A stretch of DNA of 64,000 nucleotides from Subtercola lobariae (GCF_014640255.1 NZ_BMGP01000002.1:310001-374000); one strand, 5' to 3'. Shown: positions 1 to 8,458, counted from the stretch's first letter. The notes: a model not told the origin generated them from the letters alone. Numbers and translations are program-made.

Positions 1-85
1 TTCGGCGCACCGACACCCGGGCGGGGCTGCCGACTCGAGGTGTGGCAGCCGCAATGGCCGGCGGCGCGAGAACAGACTGCGTCAT
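1..85 (-). CDS. Sugar ABC transporter permease 2 (N-terminal fragment, cut by window edge)
   Basis: An ATG at position 85 begins a frame that stays open to the window edge (28 codons). It overlaps the stop of the upstream permease in an ATGA junction, the usual coupling between the two inner-membrane permeases of a carbohydrate ABC importer. The visible part is only an Ala/Pro/Arg-rich cytoplasmic N-terminus, so no membrane segment or EAA loop can be seen. Calling it a MalG-type partner is inferred from gene order alone. Confidence 0.6.
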   Translation of the reverse strand, partial: MTQSVLAPPAIAAATPRVGSPARVSVRR

Positions 86-999
86 GCGCGTTTCCCTTCT
101 TCTCCGGTGTCGAGCCGTACGGCTCGCAAGTAGACGAACAGCGGTATCGCCACGATGATGAGTGAGGCGACCGCCATGGCGGCACTCAGCCCGAAGCGAA
201 AGCTCTGAAAGCTCGTGACGTAGGTGAGCACCGACAAGACCTGCACGTCTTGCGGGGCCGGCACCCCGAACATCACGAACGGCAAAGTGAAGCTGTTGAT
301 GTTGTGGAGCAACGAGATGATCAGCGCCAACGCGATGGGGCCGCGCAGGTAGGGAAAGATCACGTAGCGGAGCTTGATCCACCAGCCCGCTCCGTCGAGC
401 GCAGCGGCCTCATGCACCTCGGAGTCGACCGACTGCAGACCAGCCAGCACGAGCAGGTAGAAGAACGGCCAGCTCGACCAGGCCTGCACGATGATCAGAG
501 TCCAATAACTCTGCGGGCCGTTCAGCCACAGACCGGTGTGCACTCCCGCAGAGCCCAAGGCACTGTCGATCACACCGCCCTGCTGCATCATGGTGCGCCA
601 GACGGTACCCACCACGAAGGCCGGCAGAATGTACGGAATCAAGAAGACAGAGCGAACGAGCGCCCGGCCCTTGAACCTGTTCTGCGTGGCCAACGCGGCG
701 GCGACACCGACCGGAAGGGTGACAAGAGACACCACCACGGCGTACGAGACGCTGATCCAGATCGACCGAAGCAGCGGCGATGCGGTCACCGCCTCCACGT
801 AGTTCTGAAGGCCGATAAATGGTGCCTGCAGCCAGCTGCGAAGCGTGTACTGGTCGAGATCGAGCAATGACATGTAGAGCGCGAGGCCGAGGGGAATGAT
901 GATGACGAGCGCCATCAGCACTAAGCCTGGGCCGAGCATCCACAGCGGTCTATTTCTCGTGCTGAGAGTGCGACGACGTTTCGCAGACTGTAATGACAT
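82..999 (-). CDS. Carbohydrate ABC transporter permease (MalF/UgpA type)
   Basis: This 305-residue inner-membrane permease would form part of the channel of a sugar importer. It has a short basic N-terminus, a first membrane segment around residues 19-42 and about six segments in all. The cytoplasmic EAA loop, which contacts the ATPase, is visible at about residues 197-216 (EAAALDGAG, then a conserved Pro in VIFP). It lies 5 bp downstream of the binding-protein gene and overlaps the next permease by 4 bp, so the three are an operon. No ATPase gene is in view; such importers often share one encoded elsewhere. The sugar cannot be read from the sequence, although uxaC nearby hints at uronates or their oligomers. 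Confidence 0.93.
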   Translation of the reverse strand: MSLQSAKRRRTLSTRNRPLWMLGPGLVLMALVIIIPLGLALYMSLLDLDQYTLRSWLQAPFIGLQNYVEAVTASPLLRSIWISVSYAVVVSLVTLPVGVAAALATQNRFKGRALVRSVFLIPYILPAFVVGTVWRTMMQQGGVIDSALGSAGVHTGLWLNGPQSYWTLIIVQAWSSWPFFYLLVLAGLQSVDSEVHEAAALDGAGWWIKLRYVIFPYLRGPIALALIISLLHNINSFTLPFVMFGVPAPQDVQVLSVLTYVTSFQSFRFGLSAAMAVASLIIVAIPLFVYLRAVRLDTGEEGKRA

Positions 1000-1004
1000 C
1001 TGGT

Positions 1005-2357
1005 CTACTTCGCCTTATCGAGCGAGGCTTGCGATGTCGCTTGAGCGGCCTTCAGCTGCGTCTCGAGATCGGAGTCGCTGACCGAGCCGCTGGAGAGCGA
1101 CGGTATCGACTGCACCACCACGTTGACCAGGGCGAGCTGAGTATCGCCCCATGCTCCGCTGAACGGCGTGCCCACCGACTGCGCCGACGAGTCGAGAATG
1201 GGTGCGAGATCGGCGTTGCCGGTTTCGAGCGCTGTTGCCGCCTCTTGGTTGGTGGGCAGCTCGCCGAACCGCTTGTAGTAATCGGTCTGGTTGTCGGCGC
1301 TCGTCAGCATCTTAATGAGGGCGAAGTCGAGGTCTTGATTCTGCGAATACTTCGCCACCACGGTGTTGTCACCCGAGATGATGCTCGTAGCCGCTTTGCC
1401 ACCCGAGGGCAGGCTCGTCTGGCCGGGCGGGATGGTCGGCAGCAGTGCGTACGCATAATGGCCAGCCACAGCAGATTTGTCGAGCGTCACTTTCGACGTG
1501 GCCGAGGTCATGGGCAAGAACGCTGCCTTGCCCGCGGCGAAGGCAGCGACCGCCTGAGCGTTCTTCCAGCTCACCGAGGCCGGGTCGACCGCGTGCTGAG
1601 TGGTCAGCCAGCCGAAGTAGCTCTGGTAGGCCTTCTCGGTGACCGGGTCATCGATGCGAGCGGTCTTGCCATCGATGATGGGGTTGCCGGCCTGAATCGA
1701 CATGCCCCAAATGAACTTCCACGGGTCGAAGCTGTCGGCGTAGGCCACGGCGAGGCCGTAGGTGTCGCCCGAGGTCAGCTTCTGCGCCTGCTGCGCGAGG
1801 CCGTCCCAGGTGGTGGCGGGCTTGTCGATGCCTGCCGCCGCGAGCAGGTCTTTGTTGTACGCCATGACGAAGGGCCGGCTGGCGAACGGAATGCCGATCT
1901 GGTCGTTGTCATCGGGGCCCGAGATGCCGAGCGTCGCCGGAACGAACCGGTCTCGGCCGCCGACCTTGTTCCAGTCGTCGTCGGTCATGGTAACGAAGGC
2001 GCCCGTTGAGTAGGCGGTTGGGGTGAAGGTGGTGCCGAGGTTGTAGATGTCGGGGCCCTGGCCTGAGACGACCGCGGTCTGAATCTTGGTCAGCTCGTCG
2101 TTGGTGGTCGCGAAGGTCTCGAACTTGACGGTGGCACCGGTTTCTTTCTGAAACTGGGCTGAGACATCGGAGAACCACTGCTTCTGCGCGTCGGGGTACA
2201 GCGTGTTGGCCGCGACCAGCACATCGAGTGTTTTGCCGGCGCCGTTCACCGCCCCGCCCGTCGATGACGTGTTTGAACTTGAACCGGTACAGCCCTGCAG
2301 CGCTAGGCCGAGAACCGCGATGCCCGCGATTGCGGCCAGCGTAGGTCGAACTCTCAT
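1005..2357 (-). CDS. Extracellular sugar-binding lipoprotein of ABC importer
   Basis: A 450-residue solute-binding protein that would capture sugar outside the membrane and deliver it to the permeases downstream. I chose the ATG at 2357 because it is followed by a basic, hydrophobic lipoprotein signal with lipobox LQGC (Cys23) and preceded by an AAGGGAG ribosome-binding site; a longer frame reaching 2468 would run through the operator region. After Cys23 comes a Ser/Thr/Gly linker and then a typical family 1 fold with a PDIYNLG-type motif and an MAYNKDLL segment. It is the first gene of its operon and diverges from a LacI regulator, so it is probably repressed until the inducing sugar is present. 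Confidence 0.93.
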   Translation of the reverse strand: MRVRPTLAAIAGIAVLGLALQGCTGSSSNTSSTGGAVNGAGKTLDVLVAANTLYPDAQKQWFSDVSAQFQKETGATVKFETFATTNDELTKIQTAVVSGQGPDIYNLGTTFTPTAYSTGAFVTMTDDDWNKVGGRDRFVPATLGISGPDDNDQIGIPFASRPFVMAYNKDLLAAAGIDKPATTWDGLAQQAQKLTSGDTYGLAVAYADSFDPWKFIWGMSIQAGNPIIDGKTARIDDPVTEKAYQSYFGWLTTQHAVDPASVSWKNAQAVAAFAAGKAAFLPMTSATSKVTLDKSAVAGHYAYALLPTIPPGQTSLPSGGKAATSIISGDNTVVAKYSQNQDLDFALIKMLTSADNQTDYYKRFGELPTNQEAATALETGNADLAPILDSSAQSVGTPFSGAWGDTQLALVNVVVQSIPSLSSGSVSDSDLETQLKAAQATSQASLDKAK

Positions 2358-2453
2358 GTCAACTCTCCCTTGAGTCAATGGGTGTGTGAACCCCTCGGCA
2401 GAGCTGTGAGCCGAGCGGGGTTGGTCGACTCTAAACACTGAGAATTCACACAC

Positions 2454-2465
2454 GCAATCGTTTGC
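2454..2465. promoter_or_regulatory. Probable LacI-family operator
   Basis: The sequence GCAATCGTTTGC is a near-perfect palindrome centred on CG, the classic form of a LacI-family operator. It lies between the divergent importer and regulator genes. The motif TTTGCCAT also occurs twice, at 2461-2468 and 2471-2478, spaced by one helical turn. The natural reader is the LacI protein encoded immediately to the right. Confidence 0.6.
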
Positions 2466-2479
2466 CATAATTTGCCATC

Positions 2480-3532
2480 GTGTGGTTTGATCGGCATATG
2501 AGCCCTGCCGACGACGTCAGCTGGCCCCGTGCGGCGACCCTTGCCGACGTGGCTTCGGCCGCCGGTGTGGCCATTTCGACCGTTTCGCGTGCGCTGTCGA
2601 ACCCCGCCCGCGTGAACTCCGTGACCCGTGAACGCATCGAACAAGCCGCTCGCGATCTCGACTACTCACCGAATTCGCAGGCCAGAGCTCTGATCTCCGG
2701 CCGCACTCGCGCCGTCGCCGTATTCGTGGCCGACGTCACGAATCCCTTCTACTTCGACCTCATTCGAGGCACCCAGCGCCAGCTCAAGGCCGCCGGGTAC
2801 ACCCAGGTGCTCGTCGACACCGAAGAGTCAGACGAACTCGAAGACCTCACCCTGCAGAAGTTGCGGCGGTCGTTCGACGGCGCCATTCTCGCCGCCTCCA
2901 GGCTCACGGATGCCCGTTTGGCGGCCCTCTCGCACGAAGTACCCATGGTGACCATCAACCGCCAGACCAAGTCGGTGCCGAGCGTCTTCATCGACACCCC
3001 GAGCGGAATTCTGCAGGCCGTCGAGCATCTCATCTCGCTCGGCCATCGCAAGATCGCCTACATCTCGGGGCCCGAAACCTCGTGGCCGAACGAAGGCCGC
3101 TGGCGAGCCTTCGTTCGCGCCACCGAACGCCACGGCGTCGAGCCTCAGCGCATCGGGCCGTTCTCACCCAAGAAAGCCGCCGGTGCCGCCGCGGCCGACG
3201 CCGCGCTGAACAGCGGGGTCACCGCCTGCGTCGCCTTCAACGATCTGCTGGCCATCGGCATGCTGATGCGTTTGCGTGAACGCGGCGTCAGCGTACCCGA
3301 GCAACTCAGCATCGTAGGCTGCGACGACATCTTCGGCGCCGACTTCTGCAACCCGCCGCTGACCACACTGACGGCGCCCATCGAGCAGGCCGGGCGTGTT
3401 GCCGTGTCGATGCTGCTCGCGAGGCTCGACTCCACCACCGTTTCGGGAATGCGCGACCGCGCAACCCTGCCGACCCACCTGACCGTGCGCGCCTCCACCG
3501 GGCCGGTTCCTCACGAGAGAGGGCGCCCATGA
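2480..3532 (+). CDS. LacI-family transcriptional regulator
   Basis: A 350-residue repressor with an N-terminal helix-turn-helix (residues about 20-41, TLADVASAAGV then STVSRAL), a hinge helix near residues 60-75 and a periplasmic-binding-protein-like sensor domain (VADVTNPFYFDLIRG, then FNDLLAIGM and VGCDDI). The first possible start is GTG 2480; an in-frame ATG at 2498 is equally plausible because the extra six residues precede the conserved region and would overlap the operator repeats. Its stop overlaps the uxaC start (ATGA), so regulator and isomerase are co-transcribed. It probably controls both this pair and the divergent sugar importer in response to a sugar or uronate. Confidence 0.93.
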   Translation: MWFDRHMSPADDVSWPRAATLADVASAAGVAISTVSRALSNPARVNSVTRERIEQAARDLDYSPNSQARALISGRTRAVAVFVADVTNPFYFDLIRGTQRQLKAAGYTQVLVDTEESDELEDLTLQKLRRSFDGAILAASRLTDARLAALSHEVPMVTINRQTKSVPSVFIDTPSGILQAVEHLISLGHRKIAYISGPETSWPNEGRWRAFVRATERHGVEPQRIGPFSPKKAAGAAAADAALNSGVTACVAFNDLLAIGMLMRLRERGVSVPEQLSIVGCDDIFGADFCNPPLTTLTAPIEQAGRVAVSMLLARLDSTTVSGMRDRATLPTHLTVRASTGPVPHERGRP

Positions 3533-5001
3533 CCGCGCTGCTTCCGCACCCCGACCGCCTTTTTCCTGCCGACCCCGGCGAACGGGACATCGCTCGGCGC
3601 TTGTACGCCGAAGTTGCCGACGCACCCATCTACAGCCCGCACGGGCACGTGGATGCCCGGCTGCTGCTCGACAACAACCACTTTCCCGACCCCGCCGCCC
3701 TGCTCATCACCCCCGACCACTACGCGCTGAGACTGTTGCACGCGGTGGGCGTTCCGCTCGATCAGCTCGGGGTGCGGCCCGTCGGCGCTTCCGGGGCCGG
3801 GGCGTCGTCAGCGGCTGCGGCTGCGTCTGCGGCTGCGTCAACGGAGACATCCGTTTCGGGCCGCGAGATCTGGCGGCGGCTGTGCGAGAACTGGAACGTG
3901 TTTCTGGGAACCCCTGTGCGGTACTGGTTCGAGACAGAGTTCAGCTCGGTCTTCGGGCTCGCCGAGCATCCGTCGCCCGCATCGGCCGACGCGCTCTACG
4001 ACCAGTTGGTCGAGACCCTCGCGACCGAGGAGTTCAGGCCCCGCGCATTGTTCGAGCGTTTTCGCATCGCGGTGCTCGCCACAACCGATGACCCGGCCGA
4101 CGATCTGGCCGCGCATCTGGCGTTGCGAAACGACCCGACGTTCGCCGGACGGGTCGTTCCGACCTTTCGCGCCGACCGGTACATGCACGCGAACGAAACC
4201 GCTTGGCCGGCGAACCTCGAACGGCTGGGCGCGGTGAGCGGCATCGACACGTCGACGTATGCCGGGTTGCTCGAAGCGCTGCGCTCTCGGCGAGCGTATT
4301 TCGCGGCCGCGGGAGCTACGGCCACCGACACCGGGGTGGTCGACGCAGGCTCCGAACCGCTCGAGGTCGCCGATGCCGAGCGGCTGCACGCGGCGGCCCT
4401 TCGCGGTTCGCTCTCGGCTGGTGAAGCCACGGCGTACCGGCACAACATGCTCTACCAGCTCGCCGCAATGGCGAGTGAAGACGGTCTGGTGATGCAGCTG
4501 CACCCCGGGGTGTTGCGCAACCACCACCAGCCCACCTTCGACCGCTTCGGGCCAGACACCGGCCACGATCTGCCCGAGCCGACGCACTACACGCGCCCAC
4601 TCACGCCGATCTTGCGTGATTTCGGCACGAACTCCACGTTTCGGCTGGTGCTGTTCACCGTCGATGAGACGGCATTCTCACGCGAGATCGCTCCGCTCGC
4701 GGGGTTCTACCCGTCGGTGTACGCGGGGGCGCCGTGGTGGTTTCTCGACTCCCCGGCCGGCATCGCCCGGTACCGTTCGGCCATCACCGACAGCGCCGGG
4801 TTCACCAAGACCTCGGGGTTCATCGACGACACCCGGGCGTTCTGCTCCATTCCCGCCCGGCACGACATGTCGCGCCGGTCAGATGCGGCGTACCTCGCGT
4901 CGCTCGTCAGCTCGCATCAGGTGAGCGAAGACAACGCCGTCGGCATTGCGCGCCGGCTCGTCGGCGAGATTCCGGTGAGCACGTTCCGGCTGGCAGAGTA
5001 A
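3529..5001 (+). CDS. uxaC: Glucuronate isomerase (uronate isomerase)
   Basis: Uronate isomerase interconverts D-glucuronate and D-fructuronate, or D-galacturonate and D-tagaturonate, the entry step of hexuronate breakdown in the cytoplasm. The 490-residue product has the metal-binding HxH near the N-terminus (SPHGHVD, His38 and His40), an LDNNHF segment, and the conserved C-terminal region with APWWFLDSP, TKTSGFIDDTR and a closing SRRSD motif. An Ala/Ser-rich stretch at residues 86-106, encoded by GCT/GCG/GCC-rich repeats, looks like a lineage-specific loop insertion. It is translationally coupled to the LacI regulator. The other hexuronate genes are not in view. Confidence 0.95.
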   Translation: MTALLPHPDRLFPADPGERDIARRLYAEVADAPIYSPHGHVDARLLLDNNHFPDPAALLITPDHYALRLLHAVGVPLDQLGVRPVGASGAGASSAAAAASAAASTETSVSGREIWRRLCENWNVFLGTPVRYWFETEFSSVFGLAEHPSPASADALYDQLVETLATEEFRPRALFERFRIAVLATTDDPADDLAAHLALRNDPTFAGRVVPTFRADRYMHANETAWPANLERLGAVSGIDTSTYAGLLEALRSRRAYFAAAGATATDTGVVDAGSEPLEVADAERLHAAALRGSLSAGEATAYRHNMLYQLAAMASEDGLVMQLHPGVLRNHHQPTFDRFGPDTGHDLPEPTHYTRPLTPILRDFGTNSTFRLVLFTVDETAFSREIAPLAGFYPSVYAGAPWWFLDSPAGIARYRSAITDSAGFTKTSGFIDDTRAFCSIPARHDMSRRSDAAYLASLVSSHQVSEDNAVGIARRLVGEIPVSTFRLAE

Positions 5002-5054
5002 CTCTCTCGAGGGCGGGGGGTGGATGATCGTTTTTTCGATACCGTCGAACAGAG

Positions 5055-6077
5055 TCACTGCGCGCGGCTTTCTGCCGATTGCGCCGCCGACGTTCGCCGG
5101 GCCAGCAGACGCTGCCAGTTGCCCGAACCGATGGCCTCTTTATCGTCGAGGCTCAGCGGAGCATCCTCGATGAAACGGCGTGCTGCGCCACCCGAATTGT
5201 CGACGTAGGGGTAGTCGACGGCGCTCATGATGCGGTCGACGCCCAGAACCTCGGTGCTCCAGCGGAGATAGCGCTGCGAAAGCAAGCCGCTGCCCGTCAC
5301 CCAGAGGTTCTGCCGCGCGTACTCTTCCAGCGTGCGGTCGAGTTTGACACCCAATCCCGTGGCCAATTGCTGCGTGCGCTCGAGAAAGAACAGCACTACC
5401 TCGCCCCAATGACCAGTGACGACTTGCAGGTCGGGGTTGCGGTCGAAAACACCGCCGAAGATCATCCGCAGTATCTGCATGCCTGTCTCATAGTGCCAAC
5501 CGATACCCGCGTTGGCGAGCAGGTAATCGACGTTGTCGCCGAGCCCCGAGTAGTACGCCTCTCGAACGCCGGCGACCGGGGTCTGCGGGTGAAAATAGAG
5601 CGGCACACCGAGGCGTGCGGCCGTCGCGTAGAGGTCGTCGAACTCTCTCGCGTCGGCGTTAGTCGTTCCCGTTCGGCCGTTGATCAACCCGCCGGCGAAG
5701 CCGAGCTGAGTGACGGCCCGTTCGAGTTCGGCCGGGGCGGCCTCAGGGTCTGGTGTCGGTACAGACGCAAACCCCTGAAAGCGATCGGGATACTTGGCGA
5801 TGGCTTCGGCCAGGGCATCGTTCGCGTCGCGGGCAACCGCCACGGAGTCGGCCGCGTCGAGTGACTGCACCCCCGGTGAGGTCAACGACAGCACCTGAAC
5901 GTCGACGCCCTGATCATCCATCGCCGCGAGACGCTCGTCGCCGATCTCGAGCAGCCGGCGCGAGAGCGGATCGTCGCCCGCGCCACCGGTGAACGTCATG
6001 CGCCCTGGGGGCAGCGCCTGCCATGCTTTTACAACTTCAGGAATAACGAAGTGCTCTTCGAGAGCCACGATGCGCAT
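5055..6077 (-). CDS. Amidohydrolase-2 family protein (gamma-resorcylate decarboxylase-like)
   Basis: A 340-residue TIM-barrel metal enzyme of the amidohydrolase-2 (ACMSD-like) family, which includes non-oxidative aromatic decarboxylases and some hydrolases. The N-terminus reads MRIVALEEHF, where E-x-H replaces the usual H-x-H, as in gamma-resorcylate decarboxylases. Other ligand candidates are the His in YFHPQTP, the His in TGHWGE and the Asp in SAVDYPY near the C-terminus. I chose ATG 6077; a GTG at 6086 would add three residues. It converges on uxaC (53 bp between stops) and diverges from the SDR gene. The substrate is unknown. Confidence 0.85.
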   Translation of the reverse strand: MRIVALEEHFVIPEVVKAWQALPPGRMTFTGGAGDDPLSRRLLEIGDERLAAMDDQGVDVQVLSLTSPGVQSLDAADSVAVARDANDALAEAIAKYPDRFQGFASVPTPDPEAAPAELERAVTQLGFAGGLINGRTGTTNADAREFDDLYATAARLGVPLYFHPQTPVAGVREAYYSGLGDNVDYLLANAGIGWHYETGMQILRMIFGGVFDRNPDLQVVTGHWGEVVLFFLERTQQLATGLGVKLDRTLEEYARQNLWVTGSGLLSQRYLRWSTEVLGVDRIMSAVDYPYVDNSGGAARRFIEDAPLSLDDKEAIGSGNWQRLLARRTSAAQSAESRAQ

Positions 6078-6133
6078 GAGCACCACGATACAGACGTCTC
6101 GTTAGAATTGGCTCGAAAGAACGCGAAGGAGCG

Positions 6134-6922
6134 GTGAGCGTGGCCACAGAACTCGAAGGGCCCACAGAACTCGAAGGTTATAGAGCGCTCGTGACGGGTG
6201 CCGCGAGCGGAATCGGCGAGGCGATCGCCAGGGAGTTCGCCGCCCATGGCGCGCACGTGATCGTGGCCGATCTGACCGGCGACGCCGCCGCACGGGTGGC
6301 CGACGACATCGGCGGCGAAGCGTGGGCCGTCGACCTCACCGACACCGAGGCGCTGGCCGACCCGTCTGTCAACGCACGCCCGCTCGACGTCGACATTCTC
6401 GTGAACAACGCCGGCATCCAGCATGTGAGCCCCATCGAAGACTTCGACCCACGGCAATTTCACACGATTCTCACGCTGATGGTCGAGGCGCCGTTTCTGT
6501 TGGTGCGCGCCGCGCTTCCCGGCATGTACTCGCGAGGATTCGGCCGGGTCATCAACGTATCGAGCGTGCACGGTCTGCGCGCGTCGGCTTTCAAGAGCGC
6601 CTATGTCACCGCGAAACACGCGCTCGAAGGTCTCTCGAAGACCATCGCGCTCGAAGGTGCCGAACACGGCGTGACCAGCAATTGCATCAACCCGGGCTAC
6701 GTGAACACACCCCTGGTGCAGAAGCAACTGGCCGACCAGGCGCGCGTGCACGAAATCTCAGAATCAGAGGTGGTCGAGAAGGTGCTGCTCGAACACAACC
6801 CCATCAAGCGCATGGTCGAGCCGGCCGATGTCGCCTCGCTGGCGCTCTGGCTCGCCGGGCCGCACGCGGGCATGGTCACGGGTGCGTCGTACACGATCGA
6901 TGGTGGCTGGAGCGCGCAATGA
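6134..6922 (+). CDS. Short-chain dehydrogenase, 3-hydroxybutyrate dehydrogenase-like
   Basis: A 262-residue classical SDR. It has the nucleotide motif TGAASGIG (residues 21-28), an Asp after strand beta-2 (VAD, favouring NAD), NNAG at 91-94, the catalytic Ser in INVSSVHG, and Tyr157-x3-Lys161. The wording GIQHVSPIEDF and INPGYVNTPLV is typical of D-3-hydroxybutyrate dehydrogenases, which interconvert 3-hydroxybutyrate and acetoacetate. The GTG start is preceded by GAAGGAG. Residues 6-15 contain a small duplication (ELEG twice) encoded by a 15-bp direct repeat. Its stop overlaps the start of the truncated hydrolase. Confidence 0.88.
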   Translation: MSVATELEGPTELEGYRALVTGAASGIGEAIAREFAAHGAHVIVADLTGDAAARVADDIGGEAWAVDLTDTEALADPSVNARPLDVDILVNNAGIQHVSPIEDFDPRQFHTILTLMVEAPFLLVRAALPGMYSRGFGRVINVSSVHGLRASAFKSAYVTAKHALEGLSKTIALEGAEHGVTSNCINPGYVNTPLVQKQLADQARVHEISESEVVEKVLLEHNPIKRMVEPADVASLALWLAGPHAGMVTGASYTIDGGWSAQ

Positions 6923-7356
6923 CCTACCGCCTGAGCACCGTTCCGGGTTCGCTGACCGTAGGCGAATGGGGCCCGGCCGACGCACCCGTTGTGCTCGCCG
7001 TGCACGGCATCACGGCCTCGCATCAGGCGTGGCGCACAGTGGCCGCCCTGCTGCCCGAGTTTCACCTCATCGCCCCCGACCTGCGTGGCCGAGGCGGCAG
7101 CCGAACCCTGCCCGGGCCGTTCGGCATGGCACGGCACGCGGATGATCTGGCCGACGTTCTCGATCACCTCGGCGCCCGGCATGCCACCGTCGTCGGGCAC
7201 TCCATGGGAGCGTTCGCGTCGCTGATCTTCGGGCTTCGGCACCCGGCCCTGGTCGAAAGCACCGAAGTGCCGAACACGAACCACTACACCATCGTCATGG
7301 GCTCGGGCGCAGCATCCGTCGCCGCCACCGCCACCCGACGAGGCTTAAGTCAATGA
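6919..7356 (+). pseudogene. Alpha/beta hydrolase with internal deletion (remnant)
   Basis: The 145-codon frame starts at ATG 6919, overlapping the SDR stop, and begins as a normal alpha/beta hydrolase: oxyanion region AVHGITASH, then APDLRGRG, then the nucleophile elbow GHSMG with Ser95. At about residue 112 it jumps directly to a sequence that looks like the very end of such enzymes (VPNTNHYTIVMGSGAASVA), which would carry the catalytic His122. The cap domain, the acid residue and several core strands are missing; these enzymes are normally about 260-290 residues. I infer an in-frame internal deletion. Its stop overlaps by 7 bp the stop of the convergent RES toxin frame, so damage and toxin-antitoxin locus abut. 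Confidence 0.75.
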
Positions 7357-8017
7357 ATTGTGAGCCCGAATACGCGCGCCGTTGACTGGAGGTCTTCGTT
7401 CGATTTCTCGATGGACTGCGCTGAGAGCTCGTCGAGCTGCGTACCCGCAAAAACAGCCCAACACTCGTAGTCTCCGAGGCGCGAGCCATAGCGAATGCCC
7501 GAGTAACAGAGCACACCATCGTCGTTCGAAGCCGCGTATGCCCACTGCGACATGGCGCGGGTCAGCAGACGATTGGCCCCGCGCACCAGTGAAACGTCGA
7601 GATTCTCAACCTGAAGCGCTTCGAGAGTTTGCGCCATGACGTCATTGAGGTGCGTGTGCGTTTCTGGAGCGTCAACGTCTAAAACGGAAGCGGGTCACGG
7701 AGCCTCAGCGAGACAAGCTGCCGCCGTGTGCGCCAATCGGCAGGCACCCCGCCGACAGCCATGAGATGTTCGTCACGTTCGATCGGAAGGCTCCGCATTC
7801 GGGTCGTCGGCCGGAATCGCGCGAGCGTCTCAGCGAATGCACCTGACGGCGATGACGCAGCGTAGAGAACGCCACCGCCCGGAACATCAAACCGATTGCC
7901 CGCGGATTGACGCGCCGCGTCGATGGGCGTGATCGAAGAAAAGTGAAGAGGAACGGGTGAGCGGCCGACACGCCACAGCGTCGATGGGCAAGTGACCGAC
8001 TGAGGTTCAGCCACCAT
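7350..8017 (-). pseudogene. RES-domain toxin, interrupted by a frameshift
   Basis: RES toxins of RES-Xre type II systems degrade NAD+. The first frame (8017 to a TAG at 7679-7681) carries the N-terminal half, with WRVGRSP containing the conserved Arg and the segment FDVPGGGVLYAA followed by AFAETLARF containing the conserved Glu. The second frame (7637 down to 7350, extended upstream) carries the rest, with LDVSLVRGANR, QWAY and GIRYGSRLGDYECWAVF. A shift by one base at the T4 run (7681-7684) rejoins them as PFLDVDAPETHTHL, giving about 222 residues, a normal length. It may be inactive, a sequencing error in a homopolymer, or a true -1 frameshift site. Its ATG overlaps the antitoxin gene by 11 bp. 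Confidence 0.8.
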
Positions 8018-8405
8018 TCACAAACGCACGAGCGGCCGCCATCGCATCTCTGGCGCGACCTTCAGCGAGAGCCTCGGCCGGTGCCACGTCTTCGAGCTGC
8101 GGGTTCATTCCCATGAACCAGGCCCGAATTGTGTGGTCGCCCTCTACCCCCGAAAGAAACGCGTAAATCTGATACGCATCGCGCATACGGCGCTCGTCGT
8201 CGACACCAGGTTCGGTATCGCCGTCGACCCACCGTTGCACTGTTCTGGGTGATTTTGAAACGATCACCGCGAGAAGCTGTCTGCCGAGCACTCGAGTGAG
8301 TTCACCGCTGATGTCTTGCGCACTGATCTGAATGGATTCGCTGTGCGCAGTCGATCGAACCTGCTGGTTCGCCGCCCTCGCCTGAACTTCTGGTTGTGTA
8401 GGCAA
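8007..8405 (-). CDS. Xre/MbcA/ParS-type antitoxin (DUF2384 domain)
   Basis: A 132-residue antitoxin expected to neutralise the downstream RES toxin and repress their shared promoter. The middle (VIVSKSPRTVQRWVDGDTEP) resembles the helix-turn-helix of this family, and the C-terminal 60 residues (YQIYAFLSGVEGDHTIRAWFMGMNPQLED then PAEALAEGR) match the toxin-binding domain. The start is TTG at 8405, supported by GGAGGAG just upstream; residues 1-30 look like a disordered extension. Antitoxin before toxin with overlapping ends is the standard layout. Because the toxin frame is broken, the antitoxin may persist as a remnant or solo regulator. Confidence 0.85.
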   Translation of the reverse strand: MPTQPEVQARAANQQVRSTAHSESIQISAQDISGELTRVLGRQLLAVIVSKSPRTVQRWVDGDTEPGVDDERRMRDAYQIYAFLSGVEGDHTIRAWFMGMNPQLEDVAPAEALAEGRARDAMAAARAFVNGG

Positions 8406-8441
8406 TTTCTCCTCCGTCTCCGATCAAGCGAGTCTCTCAAA

Positions 8442-8458
8442 TGTCGCCAATTTGTCGC
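8442..8458. promoter_or_regulatory. Direct repeat upstream of antitoxin, possible autoregulatory site
   Basis: TGTCGC occurs twice (8442-8447 and 8453-8458), 11 bp apart, 37-53 bp upstream of the antitoxin start. Binding sites one helical turn apart in this position are typical of antitoxin autoregulation, but the motif is short and could be chance. Confidence 0.25.

Noticed and set aside
250-870. 206-codon open frame opposite the sugar permease
   Set aside because: Antisense shadow of a convincing permease; rich in Arg, His and Gln with no motif.
7350-8405. Mobile element carrying the toxin-antitoxin pair
   Set aside because: No transposase or integrase gene, terminal inverted repeats or target duplication could be seen around the locus, so only local rearrangement is claimed.
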